From contig CAJQUW010015614.1 of assembly GCA_907163375.1 (NCBI GenBank), positions 186,001-250,000 on the forward strand: a DNA stretch of 64,000 nucleotides. Reading direction: 5' to 3'. Source of the stretch: Prostheceraeus crozeri (taxonomy: Eukaryota; Platyhelminthes; Polycladida; Euryleptidae). This document shows, piece after piece, positions 42,346 through 53,494 of the stretch (the first letter of the stretch is position 1; each line of letters begins with the position of its first letter). Made by a program: the position numbers and the translations under genes. The notes under the pieces are model-generated. The model did not search any database. It saw only the letters and a list, made by a program, of their open reading frames with translations, and had not been told where the DNA came from.

Positions 42346-42608
42346 ATTATTTGATCATGTAAGATAGTAAAAATCTGTTGCCCACAGCTTCTCGGTTTGA
42401 AAATATACAAAATATTCCCCAGAGGATTCGAAAAGCCCCCCTCCTCCACCAGTGGGTCGAGGACTAAAGAAAGCGGAAAATCAGATTTCTATGGATGCGT
42501 TATCCTGAATTCCAACTAAAAGTGCGAATCAGCAATTAGATTGCATAATTCATCGCATTTTGACAGCAATTTGCCTTCCCTGAGGTTGTCTGAAGCATTA
42601 CACGAGTT
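42346..42608. other. Short unassigned stretch
   Basis: No feature is recognised before the minisatellite. Confidence 0.35.
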
Positions 42609-42810
42609 CTCCTCAAGTCGGTCAGAGAATCTCACCGCTCGCCATGTCCCCAAACTCTCTCCTCAAGTCGGTCAGAGAATCTCACCGCTCGCCATGTCCC
42701 CAAACTCTCTCCTCAAGTCGGTCAGAGAGTCTCACCGCTCGCCATGTCCCCAAACTCTCTCCTCAAGTCGGTCAGAGAATCTCACCGCTCGCCATGTCCC
42801 CAAACTCTCT
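42609..42810. repeat. Minisatellite, exact 50-bp unit, 4 copies
   Basis: CCTCAAGTCG recurs at 42611, 42661, 42711 and 42761, with the rest of the unit (GTCAGAGAATCTCACCGCTC, GCCATGTCCCCAAACTCT) almost unchanged (one A/G difference in the third unit). A young, homogeneous array. Because 50 is not a multiple of three, each unit changes frame, so the long open frames across it are not evidence of coding. It lies 240 bp upstream of the RING exon. Confidence 0.92.
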
Positions 42811-43048
42811 ACTCTTGTCAGATCCGCTCATGTGCACTCCCCTGGCTATCTCTGACGTCAACGAGGGACACATGGCGCGCGTACACCTTCCATCTGACTA
42901 TCTGATCGCTCCTTCAAAACAGCCGTTCACTCGCTGACTTTCCCCAAAACGCCTACCATCCGCTCGTTCATGTAGTCAGCTTCCTCCCATCCTTCGTATC
43001 CGCGTTATGTTCGCATCTCCACTTCGTCTGTAGTCTCAAAACTTCGTA

Positions 43049-43363
43049 ATGGGCGATGTTCGTAGACTTTCAAGGTCAAGCCCTCTGTCTGGAGAACGAG
43101 GGAAACTTTGTAAAGAGATTCAGGATGAATTTCTTGTCTGCAAGATCTGCATGGACACATTGAAGGCGCCCAAGTGTTTGAGTTGTCTTCATACTTTCTG
43201 TGAAGCATGTGTGGAGAAGCATGTACTCGCTGAGTATGCTTCGAAGAAATACGGTGATTACAGGGAATTCAACTGTCCTTTGTGCCGAAAGAGAACGACG
43301 TTGCCGATTGGAGGAGTGAAAAGACTTCCAGACAACTTTCTTGTGTCCAATTTGTCCGATATG
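43049..43363 (+). CDS. RING-finger protein, first coding exon (TRIM-like)
   Basis: The exon encodes 105 residues. A canonical C3HC4 RING is formed by C31, C34, C46, H48, C51, C54, C76 and C79 (VCKICMD, CLSCLHTFCEACVEKH, CPLCRKR). The PIGGVKRLPDNFLVSNLSDM end is typical of the segment after the RING in TRIM-family E3 ubiquitin ligases, which precedes the B-boxes. The family transfers ubiquitin to substrates via an E2 bound by the RING. The reading frame meets a good splice donor (ATG/GTAAGT at 43364), so the exon probably ends there in phase 0; reading on to the stop at 43484 is likely intron. The ATG at 43049 is the first in frame. No B-box, coiled coil or NHL exon was found downstream, so the gene may be a fragment or have a long intron. 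Confidence 0.8.
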
Positions 43364-43369
43364 GTAAGT
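43364..43369 (+). other. Putative splice donor of the RING exon
   Basis: GTAAGT directly follows codon 105 and matches the metazoan 5' splice consensus at all six positions. It coincides with the place where family similarity ends. Confidence 0.65.
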
Positions 43370-43467
43370 CTGAAACGTCAAACTAGGAAGCAAGAGGAAA
43401 AATATCGAAAAATTAGATATCAGTTATTTACGCAAGTAGTGCAAAGTAACCATCTTTATTGTGTGAG

Positions 43468-43941
43468 GTCAAATACTGAGTGTTAGAGTGCTGGTGTTGA
43501 GCTTCAAGTGTTAACACCAGCGCTGAGCGCCAAGCTGAGTGTTGATTAGCAGCGCTGGGCTGAACACTGGCGCTCAGCTCTGAACTTCAATGTTAAACGC
43601 CTATATTCATCGAGTGTTGACGCTCAGCACAGGTGCCGTGCTGTCATATTCAGTGTTGTGTAACCGTGAAATCAACTGTCAACGCTCAATGCAGGTGATT
43701 GAACACTGGCGCTAAGCGCTGGCCAGTCAATCTTGCTGTCAAGACTGTTGAAAGCGAATCTCAACACTGGAAACCCACCATAGAAACCATAGAAACCTGG
43801 AACCATAGAAATCCACAGTTTCGACACTCGCCCTGAGTGTCAACACCAATGTTCAGATATCAACACCAGCGTTAAGACAAGTGTTGGGTGTCAACGCCGG
43901 TGTTCAACTCAACACCAGCACTCTAACACTCGGTATTTGAC
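43468..43941. mobile_element. Palindromic MITE F (474 bp)
   Basis: The ends are GTCAAATACTGAGTGTTAGA... and its inverse, 34 bp with one mismatch (through GTGCTGGTGTTGAG). The interior is built of further GTGTTGA/CAACACC and GCGCTGG words, so the whole element can fold on itself. It lies 104 bp after the RING-exon splice donor, i.e. inside the presumed intron. Confidence 0.8.
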
Positions 43942-44019
43942 TTCACTCATTGTATTTTCGAGATCAACATGTATATACACGAGCGCGAAGACCGAATTAG
44001 TACATGATTCTCCATAGCA

Positions 44020-44650
44020 GGCCACAAGTTGGATATCTTAAATGCCCGAGCCCGCTAGGTAAGGGGTATTTAAATATTAATGAGTTCGAATGCTTTGATG
44101 AAGCAATCTCATGCACGAGTTGTGTAGAGAATTTTATTTGCCGACGTGCTATGACGATCAAGGACAAATTGTGATTGACATATCTATGATTGTCAAGAGT
44201 ATTTGAATAGAAATTTAGCTTCATCAATTGTGAAAATATCTATTCACATATTTAGTATGTACTAAATCAGGGCAAGAGCACTCATCGTTGCGCAGAGAAT
44301 TTTATTTGAATAGAAATTTAGCTAGATCTGTTCTATAGTAATTAAATCAAAACACGACACGGTTGAAAAATTCAAAGAATCCAGGAAGCGGAAGAAACCA
44401 AAGTTAAACGACTAGCCTAGTGGAAAATCGTGTAAATAATTAGGTTACGGAAAGTCAAGAGCGTATGAATATAAATTAATACTTATAACACAGAGTTAAT
44501 ATTAGAGCAAATATTATCTCCCTCGCCGGCAATAATCTGTTTAACAGGTCAAATAAAATGATAAGATTTCTGCAATAAATGCACGGAGACAAATAAGCGT
44601 TATTATGTAAGCAATAATCATAGAGATCATTGCACTGTGCAATATAAAAA
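44020..44650 (+). repeat. Repeat family I, copy 1 (possible old LTR-type remnant)
   Basis: Shares GAGTTCGAATGCT-TGATGAAG, AGTTGTGTAGAGAATTTTAT, GTGATTGACAT and GGAGACAAATAA blocks with 48625-49200 and part of 51825-51970. The length, single-stranded orientation and late TATA/poly(A)-like words would fit the terminal region of an old LTR retroelement, but no coding part is seen and the family cannot be fixed. Old and decayed. Confidence 0.4.
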
Positions 44651-44654
44651 TGAG

Positions 44655-45030
44655 GTATAATTGATTTAAGGCAAGGATGAAGGACAAAAATGGAGATAAA
44701 CAGAAAACAGAGAACAATGGTGAAAATTGTGGGAATAACGAAAATACAAGTAGGTGACGGAAGAGAGAAAAATGTGCCGAACAGTGAGATTCAAGGGATT
44801 AAATATAAATAAAAAGCAAACATGAAGGTAGACAATAATAGAGGCCATGTGACAATAGTAGAGATAGTAGACATGCTGGCATAAATGGAAGTAAATGTAA
44901 GTTATGTAGAAAAATGAAATCAAAGGATTCAAGATACATGTATAATGTATATAGAAGGAGAAGACAATGATAGAAATACAAGTGGCAGAAATTGTCGGAA
45001 ATAGAAGCTGATGGGAGAAAATGAGATTAA
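44655..45030 (+). repeat. Purine-rich, low-complexity stretch
   Basis: The plus strand is dominated by A and G (GGAGATAAACAGAAAACAGA, GAAGGAGAAGACAATGATAG). The 123-codon minus frame at 44666-45037 is a by-product of this composition. Confidence 0.6.
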
Positions 45031-45085
45031 CTGTCAACAGTGCACGATGAAATGTTTAGAATGTCTGAAAAGTTATCTTCTATAA

Positions 45086-45780
45086 GTCCAGATAGTCACT
45101 TTATAGGTACCCTGAGGTCCGTATCTGATCAGGATGCGTTCTATTACAGAGTCTGTTTTGAAGACCCGAAATAGTCATCGCACAGAATTAGACTGTTTAA
45201 GCGTGTCACTTTGCTAGAAGTAAAAACTAAATCAAAAAATGGTACATGCACGAACTTGCTAAGTAGGCAAAATGAAATTTTGAATGCCTTACACAGATAG
45301 GAAAAAATAGTCTCGGATTGCTGTGAATTCCTTCAAAATGTTCCAATCGCCATGGTTCTTTCACATTCGAAGAATTCATTGCCCACACGTTTTCTCGATA
45401 ATGTTGTGCCCTCCGATCACTATTTAAAAAGTTAGCAGGCGGACGAAAAAACTCTCACAAACTTCTCTGTAGAACTTGACATCGTCTGTGTCTCTTTGCT
45501 GTGTGATCCGGTTGATAACAGTCACTGAAACTTCGCACAATTTGGTGTGTTTAATGTTGAACTGGTTGCTCATTGTTTGATTGCTATGATATTATGTCAG
45601 CAGATTGTGCCATTTCATTAACGTTACATGTTCTAATGTTTCCCTTCTAGTCAAACAGAACAAGAAACGACCTGTCTACTATCTGTGGTCCAGATAGTTA
45701 CTTTATATGACCCGGAGGTCCGTATCTGTTCAGGATCCGTGCTAATAGAGAGTTCGTTTTGAAGTCCCGAAAAAATTGTC
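45086..45780. repeat. Direct repeats of ~95 bp on either side of element A copy 3
   Basis: GTCCAGATAGTCACTTTATA...GAGGTCCGTATCTGATCAGG at 45086-45180 recurs at 45688-45780 with about a dozen differences. The first copy ends exactly where A copy 3 begins and the second starts exactly where it ends. Confidence 0.75.
45181..45687. mobile_element. Element A, copy 3 (507 bp, diverged)
   Basis: CACAGAATTAGACTG at left and CTGTCTACTATCTGTG at right, with interior GTCACTTTGCTAGAAG, ACTTCTCTGTAGAACTTGAC and GTGTGATCCGGTTGATAACA shared with copy 1, same orientation. No 8-bp duplication is visible. The internal frame is closed by several stops. Confidence 0.8.
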
Positions 45781-46426
45781 TAGTCCGCAATGTACACAAT
45801 TTCGTAGAAAACGCAATGAATACTTTAAGCCTATAGATGACATAGCCCATAGTTTTTTATGCAATACAATTTCAAAGGCAGAATCAGCAGACAATAATGC
45901 CAACTGCAGTATAAAGCTGAAATCATATTTAAGATTCAATCGCGATTGCACTAGTTCTTGCAGCATCATACTGGAAATAATAGCATGATATAACAGTTCT
46001 CTGAATTTTATCAGTGCATTTAAAAGGGGTTCCTGCATTGACAGTCCATGTATTGAGTGCATCGAGATATCATTGCAGTTCCTTGCACTAGTTCAATAAC
46101 TCAACATTATGCAGGAAATACGTGTACTGTATAATACTGCATAGCATGGAGATGTGCCTCATGGCGAGGACAACCAGTCAACAATATATCAGTTGTCCCT
46201 GCCATGGTAGTCACCGCAGAAAAAAGAGGAGACTTTTTTAACGTTTTCACTTTCGCTTGTGATATTTTTTATCGACCTTTTGTAGAATGTGTTTTAAACG
46301 ATAGTGTTATTTTAGTTCTGTATTCAATTTACAAATATACAGTTAAATTGGAAAAATGACACCGCATAGCTTGTCTTGCTTCCACCTGTAATTGATCTCA
46401 CTGTTTGTGTTCCTTAATGATAAAAC
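45781..46426. other. Unassigned stretch
   Basis: The frames at 45742-46062 (-) and 45776-45988 (+) oppose each other and neither has a recognisable domain. Confidence 0.35.
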
Positions 46427-47212
46427 CACAGAATTAGACAGGTCGTATCTTCTTCCGTTTGACTAGAAGGGAAGCATTGGAACATGTAACGTAAATGAAA
46501 TGGCACAATCTCCTGACTAAATACCATAGCAATCGAACAATGAGCAGCCAGTTCAACATTAAGCACGCCAAATCATAGAAATAAACTGTTTATCTGAAGT
46601 TCGCTAGAATGGAAATTGACTCAAGGTCGCGGCACATCCGAGGGAACTAAGTTGGGGCATGGATCACCAATGAAAGGCTTCGATTTACTCATGTGACTGA
46701 TTCTAACCCAATGATACAGACGTTGGCAGGTGCATCTAAGTGAAAATGCGTGCGATTTATGTGCCGTTATTGTGCATTGCATGAAGCTTAATTTCCATTC
46801 TAGAGGTTTTATTGTTGTCAATTTCTATGCACCAAATTGTCTGAAGTTTCAGTCACGGTTATCAACCGGATCACACAGCAAAGAGACGCAGACGATGTCA
46901 AGTTCTACAGAGAAGTTTGTGAACGTTTTTTCATGCGCCTGCTAACTTTTTTTAAAATGATCGGAAGGGTCAACATTATCGAGAAAACTTTTGCGCAATG
47001 ATCTGAATTCTTCAAATCTGGAGGAGTCGTGGCGATCGGAGCATTTTGAAGGAATTCAGAGCAATCTGCAAGCGACGCACGACTATTTTTCCTATCTCAG
47101 TAAGGTATTAAAAATTTCTTTTTGCCCACTTATTAAGTTCTTGCATGTGCCATCTGTTTGAATCAGCTTGCACTTCTAGCAAAGTGACACAATAAAACAA
47201 TCTAATTCTGTG
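46427..47212. mobile_element. Element A, copy 2, split by a B element
   Basis: Ends CACAGAATTAGACAGG and TCTAATTCTGTG, with an exact 8-bp target duplication GATAAAAC (46419-46426 and 47213-47220). Removing the 256-bp B insert and one 8-bp duplication gives 522 bp, the same length as copy 1. Orientation is opposite to copy 1. Confidence 0.9.
46574..46829 (+). mobile_element. MITE family B, copy 3, inside element A
   Basis: 256 bp, CATAGAAATAAAC to GTCAATTTCTATG, the same length as copy 1. Flanked by CGCCAAAT (46566-46573) and CACCAAAT (46830-46837), an 8-bp duplication with one change. Confidence 0.9.
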
Positions 47213-47220
47213 GATAAAAC

Positions 47221-48624
47221 ACTCGGTGCTTCGCGTCTTGTGTTCGAATAACATAGACAGTTCGTTCAGTTACGTTGGATGCACTGTAACCTATGCGGTA
47301 ATACATTTCCAATCCAACTGCTTCACATCGTGAAGCGACAATTGAAGTAACGTCAAAACATTGTCTAGATGAAACTCCAATCTCTCATGGAAACTGAAGC
47401 TCAAGTATGAATCCACCTTAGTGTCGGCTGATGGATGCAGAAATCGACTTGATCTTCATCTGCATGGGGCAGATTCCAGAATGATTCACGTTTCGTCAAT
47501 GGAATGAAATTACCTGACATTTTACCACCAACCATGTATATCAACACAGATATCGAAATAACATTGGAATAGTGAAACCGTGAAGATATTTGCATTGATA
47601 ATTACTTTGTCTTCTGTCACCAGCCCTGGAAATCCCATGATACACACTGCACTTGCCTGTAGGTTTTCTCTACTGAGAATCTTTGAATCCGGCAGCTGCA
47701 GAAACCTTACCTGACGTCTTATATTCTTGGCTTGCATTGCGTCACTTGCTGTCTTTGGAATTTACACAGGCGGCATGTCATCTCCGTTACAGGAACAGAA
47801 GGACGAAAAGATGCGTACGTGTGATGAATATAGATAAGAATGTCCAAGTTGATAGTTTTGTGATGTCAGCTGATAAATATTTGGATAATTAACCGTTCGA
47901 GTTATTATCTGTTGTTTCAAGAGCCAGACAACAGCTTTTGGACTGTCCTCTTTGGCCAGATACCTCTTCCTCTAACTTAGATGCTAGAACTCACTTCGTA
48001 TTTGAGTTTCTTAATTCACTATTGAATTTCAATTTCTTGAAATTATGAAGAATGAAATCATTGGATCTTTAAGTCGCATTTGGACAGGTCACTTGTTCGG
48101 ATGAATACACACGTCACATTGTGCGCTCACCATCGATTAAGTAGACAGCAAAAATTCGGTCAATTAAATCCAACATTAGATGATAAAATGCCTTAAAAAA
48201 GCTTACAAAAGGAAATTCCCCTAGATTTGAACAATCTATCCACTGAATTCCTTACAGCAACCGTAATTAATGAGACTATGTAGGACAAAGCGCGCCGTCT
48301 GCCTGTTACTAAAAAACGATATTTCTAGCGATGAAATATATCGTTTTTTAATGCATCGTAAATAGTGTAGCCGTGTAACTGCTGAGTTATGCAATCAGCA
48401 TGTTTAGTGAATAGTTCCGCGGGCATTCATTAAATATATTAATTTCACTTGTAACACATTAATTTCTCTTGACATGCTGATTCGGAACTCAAATTTGCTT
48501 CGGGTACAAACTTTAATACGAAGTTGTGTCGATGTTGAGAGATGTGACCTAGGCCTAGTGGTGATTCCTGATATTGGATCAAATGTGTATTTACGCACCC
48601 AGTGCATGATTGCTTCATTGTTTT
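47221..48624. other. Unassigned stretch
   Basis: No gene was recognised. A short perfect palindrome around AAAAAACGATATTTCTAGCG at 48310-48343 (AAAAAACGATAT...ATATCGTTTTTT) was seen. Confidence 0.4.
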
Positions 48625-49200
48625 ATTCCACGAGTTAGATATCTTAGATGCCGGAACTCGTAGGATTAGGTCGATTTAAATCGAATGAGTTCGAATGCTA
48701 TGATGAAGCAATCTCATGCACCAGTTGTGTAGAGAATTTTATTTGACGACGTGCTATGATGATGATGGACAGATTGTGATTGACATGTCTATGATTATTA
48801 AGAATATCTGAATAGAAATCTAGTCTGACCAATATTGTAGATATCTATTCTCAGATCTTATACCTACTAAGCCGGTCAAAACTCGCCCATAATGGTCATA
48901 GATTACGCTCCTTCCGTGCATTGGAGTTAATGTCACCTCTGCGCGGGCAATAATCTCCTTTACAGGTCAAATAAAGCGATAGGATATCTACATTATGCTC
49001 CCGGAGACAAATAAATCCTATATGTTCCCCTCCTGTATATAAAAAATGTCTCCCAACTACAGAGCATCAAAGTTCTTGCTCTGTGTTCTTAGTTGTCACA
49101 TGTTCTCTTTGACTACTGTTCTTCCGCATCTTGATGTTTCTCGCTCATTTTGGAAAGAACATTTGTCGAATACATTTTAGAAATTAAAAGCAGGAGTTGA
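48625..49200 (+). repeat. Repeat family I, copy 2 (possible old LTR-type remnant)
   Basis: Homologous to 44020-44650 over its first ~400 bases. It then carries a TATATAAAA-like box (about 49036) and a ~150-bp transcript-like tail. Family uncertain; no coding part. It looks old and incomplete. Confidence 0.4.
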
Positions 49201-49829
49201 ATTCAACGACCCCGTGATCACGATGGGTTTGAACTCGCGTTCCAGATAGGATTAAGCTGAAGAAAACTGTTTGATGCACTCTCATGCACTTTTGATGTTT
49301 CTTCCTCCATATACCAACATCAATTTCGTTCAAATCCAAAGATCGGTGGAAATTTTATGATGCGGTTATTCAGCAGCATGTTATCTAACCTCATGTTTGA
49401 CGAATATTCAAGCATATAATCTGCGTGAGGACATTTTTAATAGATAAGAGGCAGAGGAAAGATAATAGCAATGGCAATAGCAACCGTGAACGAGGAAGAA
49501 AATGAAAAATATGAAGGAATCGAAGGAGAAGTAGAGGAAGTAGGAGAAATATATGTCCAAAAGAATATGTGATACAGCTTGTTTGTCTCCACATCTGTGC
49601 AGTGTCAATCTCATCAATATATTTCACTTGTAAAGCAGATTATAGCCCTCGGAAGTCTAGATTCCTCAGCTTCTCTTCATATGAGCATAATGCCTGTATT
49701 GTCCTCACGGGAGCTAGTATTTACTCCAATACACTGGAAGGAGCAAACTCACATATATGCAAATTTGGACTAACCTTAGCCTGCTTTAGTAAAATTATAT
49801 CCGTGAATAGATATCTATATTGGTCAGAC
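49201..49829. other. Unassigned stretch
   Basis: A purine-rich run (49440-49560) creates open frames on the minus strand that I do not regard as genes. Confidence 0.4.
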
Positions 49830-50538
49830 CATAGAGTAAGTATATTAGGAAGAGTAGCAACTCAGAATTTATTATATCCCCAATGTGTATACACTTTCGA
49901 TTTTATTAAATGAACTCAAGGGAGATGCAGGTGGTATTGTCACCAAATGTGAGATATGCAAATTTTTGCAGTTATGCAGAAATTGCAACAGAATTGAGTG
50001 ATCATTAAAGCAATGCAGAAGGAATGATAGTATTCTACAGATAGTGTGTCTGATAGCCTTGGCAAGGTAATGTTTGTTAAAGTAGCAACTCGATGACCTG
50101 CTATTGCTTTCATGATGAATCTCAAGAGAATCCTCTTAAGCGAGATCACATCACAGGTAACCTGCTACTGTAGAGCAAAGAATCAATTGCAATGACTTCA
50201 ATTAACATTGAAAGATGTAAATGGGTCCACATCACTATTCAGATTCAAGAAATGAAACATGAATTTAGTGAATCTTCAAATCATGCCGATGAAACTTGAA
50301 TTAAAAACATGAAATTTCAGCCAATAAAGCACGAATAGTATCGCGATTTTTTCATGAAGACTTCCATTATGATACGGATAATGAGATTTCCTTGATAATC
50401 AGCCTAATTTCCGCTTAGTTAGCATGATTATTAGCAAAGATTCATTCCTTTTGATATCCAACTTATTTTATACTACTTATAAAGGTAGTCATATCGGTAG
50501 TATTTAAATTGTCAAAATTTTGACATTTTTGAAACTGT
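49830..50538 (-). mobile_element. MITE family C, copy 9 (one end lost)
   Basis: Starts with CATAGAGTAAGTATATTAGG at 49830 and follows the family in inverse orientation (CCCCAATGTGTATACACTTT, ATGAAACATGAATTTAGTGA, CCTTGATAATCAGCCTAATT) to about 50538, where the last ~130 bases are missing. Confidence 0.82.
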
Positions 50539-51824
50539 AGATGTAAAAAATGTACATGTGAAAAATCCATGTGATGTACATTTAAAATGTAGACACGCTG
50601 ACTGAGACTTCTAAAATTTCTTCTGCATGCATAGATACAGATATCATTATTACGGGACTTTTTCCCACATTGTATCCATAGAAGTAGATAATAGTACACC
50701 AGAATAGAAGTTTGATATCTTGCCTATTTACAATGATGGCACATGGAAAAATCTATGGTTTGTAGATCAGATTCGATCTGAAACATTATATCATAGTCAA
50801 AGTATTTGCCAAGTTGGTTGTGGAAGTCGTTGACAGCAAATTGCAGGATTTTCATGAAGAGAATTGCAGGTGAGATGGCGGCATTGTTTCATGTGAAATA
50901 GCCTACTATTCCATGGATTAATATACTGTGTGTATTTGTAGCTGTCATTGACAACTATTTTCCAATTTTTCAATATTGGAATGCGAATTAAAAATTTGGT
51001 TGACAGAGTCATAATCGATAGTGGTCGGTGTGCTGTTTGTAAGAACCTGTCAAGAATTCAAAGATGAAAATTCTAATTATTGGATCATTTCTCCATCTAA
51101 CGGTCAAGAAACCTAGCGCTTTTCTGGAATATACACACTGAAAGTTTCTTTACCGACAATCATTTCTCAAATAAATGAAATGTCGCTGGAACTTTTCAAT
51201 TAATCATTAAATGACATATGTGAGATAGTTTGATGATATTATGGAGGCTCATATTCGAAAGCATGCAAAGGTTTTGAAAATTATTCAAATATAATGAACA
51301 GGAGAATCTTTCAAAATAAAATTAATATTCTAAGATTTCTTGGTCTCTGATTTCAAGTTGGAGTAATGCATGCTCTGTAAATCGACATTACAAGTTGCAT
51401 ATGTGTGTGATTATGCTCTTAATTGATTATAGGAGCGATATTTCAAAATGATGACCATACAGAAGGTTTTAAAGAATTTCCTTCTTTGTCATCCTGTCGC
51501 TGCAGTATTTTGTAAATTCACTATTCTTCTGTGTACATGATCTTTGGACACTGGGCAACAATCCAGATCACAAATTGACTTGATAATTGAAAATGCCAAC
51601 CAGAAAACAAGAAAGCCAGCTCACAAAATTAGCTTTTTACCCCAACTAAGTTTTCCCGGAGTGTGCCATAATTTTCATGCAATTTCCATTCAAGGACTTT
51701 CTATGGTATTGTTAATTTCTATGATTGTATCACAGCTAAATTACGCACAATAACAACGTGTAGATAAACATGCATTCAATTCATTCCTGAATAACAGCAG
51801 TACGTCGGCAAATAAAATTCTCTG
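50539..51824. other. Unassigned non-coding stretch
   Basis: Nothing was recognised on either strand. Confidence 0.4.
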
Positions 51825-51970
51825 GGCCGTGTATAAGAAAGCTTCATTATGTCATTCGAACTCGTTAGACATACTGCAAATGGCCGGTTCGGGTTGCGAG
51901 TTCGGCCAAATGCCGGGCAAAAGATGTCTAGCTCGTGGAATACTATAAAGAAACCACCATGCACCAATGG
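51825..51970 (-). repeat. Repeat family I, short copy 3
   Basis: The inverse of the AGAGAATTTTATTTG...GAGTTCGAATG...CTAGACATC segment of family I. A short terminal piece only. Confidence 0.35.
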
Positions 51971-52003
51971 GGTAACTAACTACTCCGATGTGCATGCCCA
52001 TAG

Positions 52004-52870
52004 AAATAAACTGCCTGTCTGAAGTTGACTAGAATGGAAACTGACTCAAGGTTGCGTCAAGCAAATTTTATATCATTTTAGTTTTGAAAAATTGTATAAA
52101 ATGATATCATCAAAATCTTTTGTTCCATTAGATTTTCTAATCATAGATTCTTCGCACTTTGTATTGAAGCAAATTTAGTCTCTTTCGTTTGTTCTACCCA
52201 TGTCCTTCCCCACTGGTTAATTCATGTAGCGAAAAGCAACAGGCTATTGTCTGTCAGTCACACAACTTGTCAAACAACTCATTAATAACACTGTCTTGGT
52301 GTTTTTGAAGTCTTGATTGTAATCTAAATATTTTGAGCCGTTTTTCGTACTTTAGATACTGTTGGCCTAACCAACTGCATATTGTAGGCGTATTTGCAAT
52401 TCGATTGTCTAATGTATAGGCCCTTCCTAACTTTGATATACAAGAAGCTTTGTGTGACTAAGTTGCTTTCTTCAGTCTTGCATTATTTGGAACACATCGA
52501 TGCTGCATGCAATATAATTTTAATTTCATTGCTATGAGCAGTAAAAGTGGCATGGCAGCATTGTAAATTGAAAAATTCGTATGACTAGATCTATCTACGG
52601 TTTAGGCCTACGTATATCTCACTAAAAAATGATATATTTTTGTTATAAAAAATAAAATGATATCTCTTTATATCATTGTATAAAATTCGTAAAATAATAT
52701 CATTTTAGATCATTTTAAATATAAAATGATATCATTACCGATCATAGATTCTAACCCAGTGATGCAGTCGTTGACAAGTGTATCTAAATGAAAATGTGGT
52801 GATTGTTGTGCCACTATTGTGCATTCATGAAACTTTACTTCAATTGTAGAGATTCTACTGTTATCAACTT
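52004..52870 (+). mobile_element. MITE family B, copy 4, interrupted by element D
   Basis: CATAGAAATAAACTGCCTGT...GACTCAAGGTTGCG at 52004-52060 and GATTCTAACCCAGTGATGCA...TCAACTTCTATG at 52745-52875 are the two halves of B. The middle ~90 bases of B are missing around element D, so the insertion was accompanied by a deletion or later loss. Confidence 0.72.
52067..52735 (-). mobile_element. Repeat element D, copy 2
   Basis: Begins TTTTATATCATTTTAG and ends with several AAAATGATATCATT units, inverse to copy 1 at 40000-41066. It lacks the ribozyme-bearing block: here GGCCAACAGTATCTAAAGTA (minus strand) is uninterrupted. This gives the empty site for the 40.36-kb insertion. Confidence 0.78.
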
Positions 52871-52875
52871 CTATG

Positions 52876-53490
52876 TACATGGTCGTTGTAGTCCATTAAA
52901 TCTATGGAGTGCTGGAATTCTATGCCTCTAACCTGTATTAATAACCGCGCATGCTTTCTTTTGCTTCTTCATAGATATTGATTCGAATTATTCGCAAAAT
53001 CGGTCACAGAATTCTATTCTCTATTGTTTGAGGGCGATATTAAGGTGAATAATATTCTAACCTGCATCACCTCATGAATGCGCTTGATAAGAAGAAGTAG
53101 CTATCTCAGTGGGAAGTCAGAAAGACTGAGGGAAAGTTCAAGCTGGAGGGCAATAAGGTAAACAATATTAACAAGGTCGTCCACACGAGGATGTGAAACT
53201 GAAGAGTTGGACGAATATTTATCTCCATATTGATTCATTCATTCAAATCATACGCCTTCATAAATAACGCAGAATTTGCTGTGAGGTTCAAATAGCTTCC
53301 AAATAATCTGAGAAGTCACAAGGATGAGTATGAGTCCTTGCCATGTACCCAGCAAAGCGATGGACGGTGTTGCATCCATGCTGAAGCGATATCTTCTCAT
53401 GAGACTCAATGAAAAGCAAAGCATCAAAGGAAAATGTTGCTTATGATGTAATAATAAGCGCTTTTCTTAAATCATGTCAGGAGCACAGGC
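52876..53490. other. Unassigned stretch
   Basis: May hold further decayed PLE sequence upstream of fragment 4, but no motif can be read with confidence. Confidence 0.3.
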
Positions 53491-53494
53491 GTAA

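Noticed and set aside
42541-42937. Overlapping plus-strand frames of 104 and 97 codons with repeated SPNSLLKSVRESHRS
   Set aside because: A 50-bp tandem repeat changes frame each unit; the open frames follow from the repeat unit lacking stops.
44666-45037. 123-codon hydrophobic minus-strand frame, membrane-protein-like
   Set aside because: It is the complement of a purine-rich low-complexity stretch, which gives Phe/Leu/Tyr/Ser runs by composition.
44020-49200. A complete LTR element between the two family I repeats
   Set aside because: The two copies are in the same orientation, but the 4 kb between them holds other MITEs and no gag/pol-like sequence, so they are treated as separate decayed repeats.
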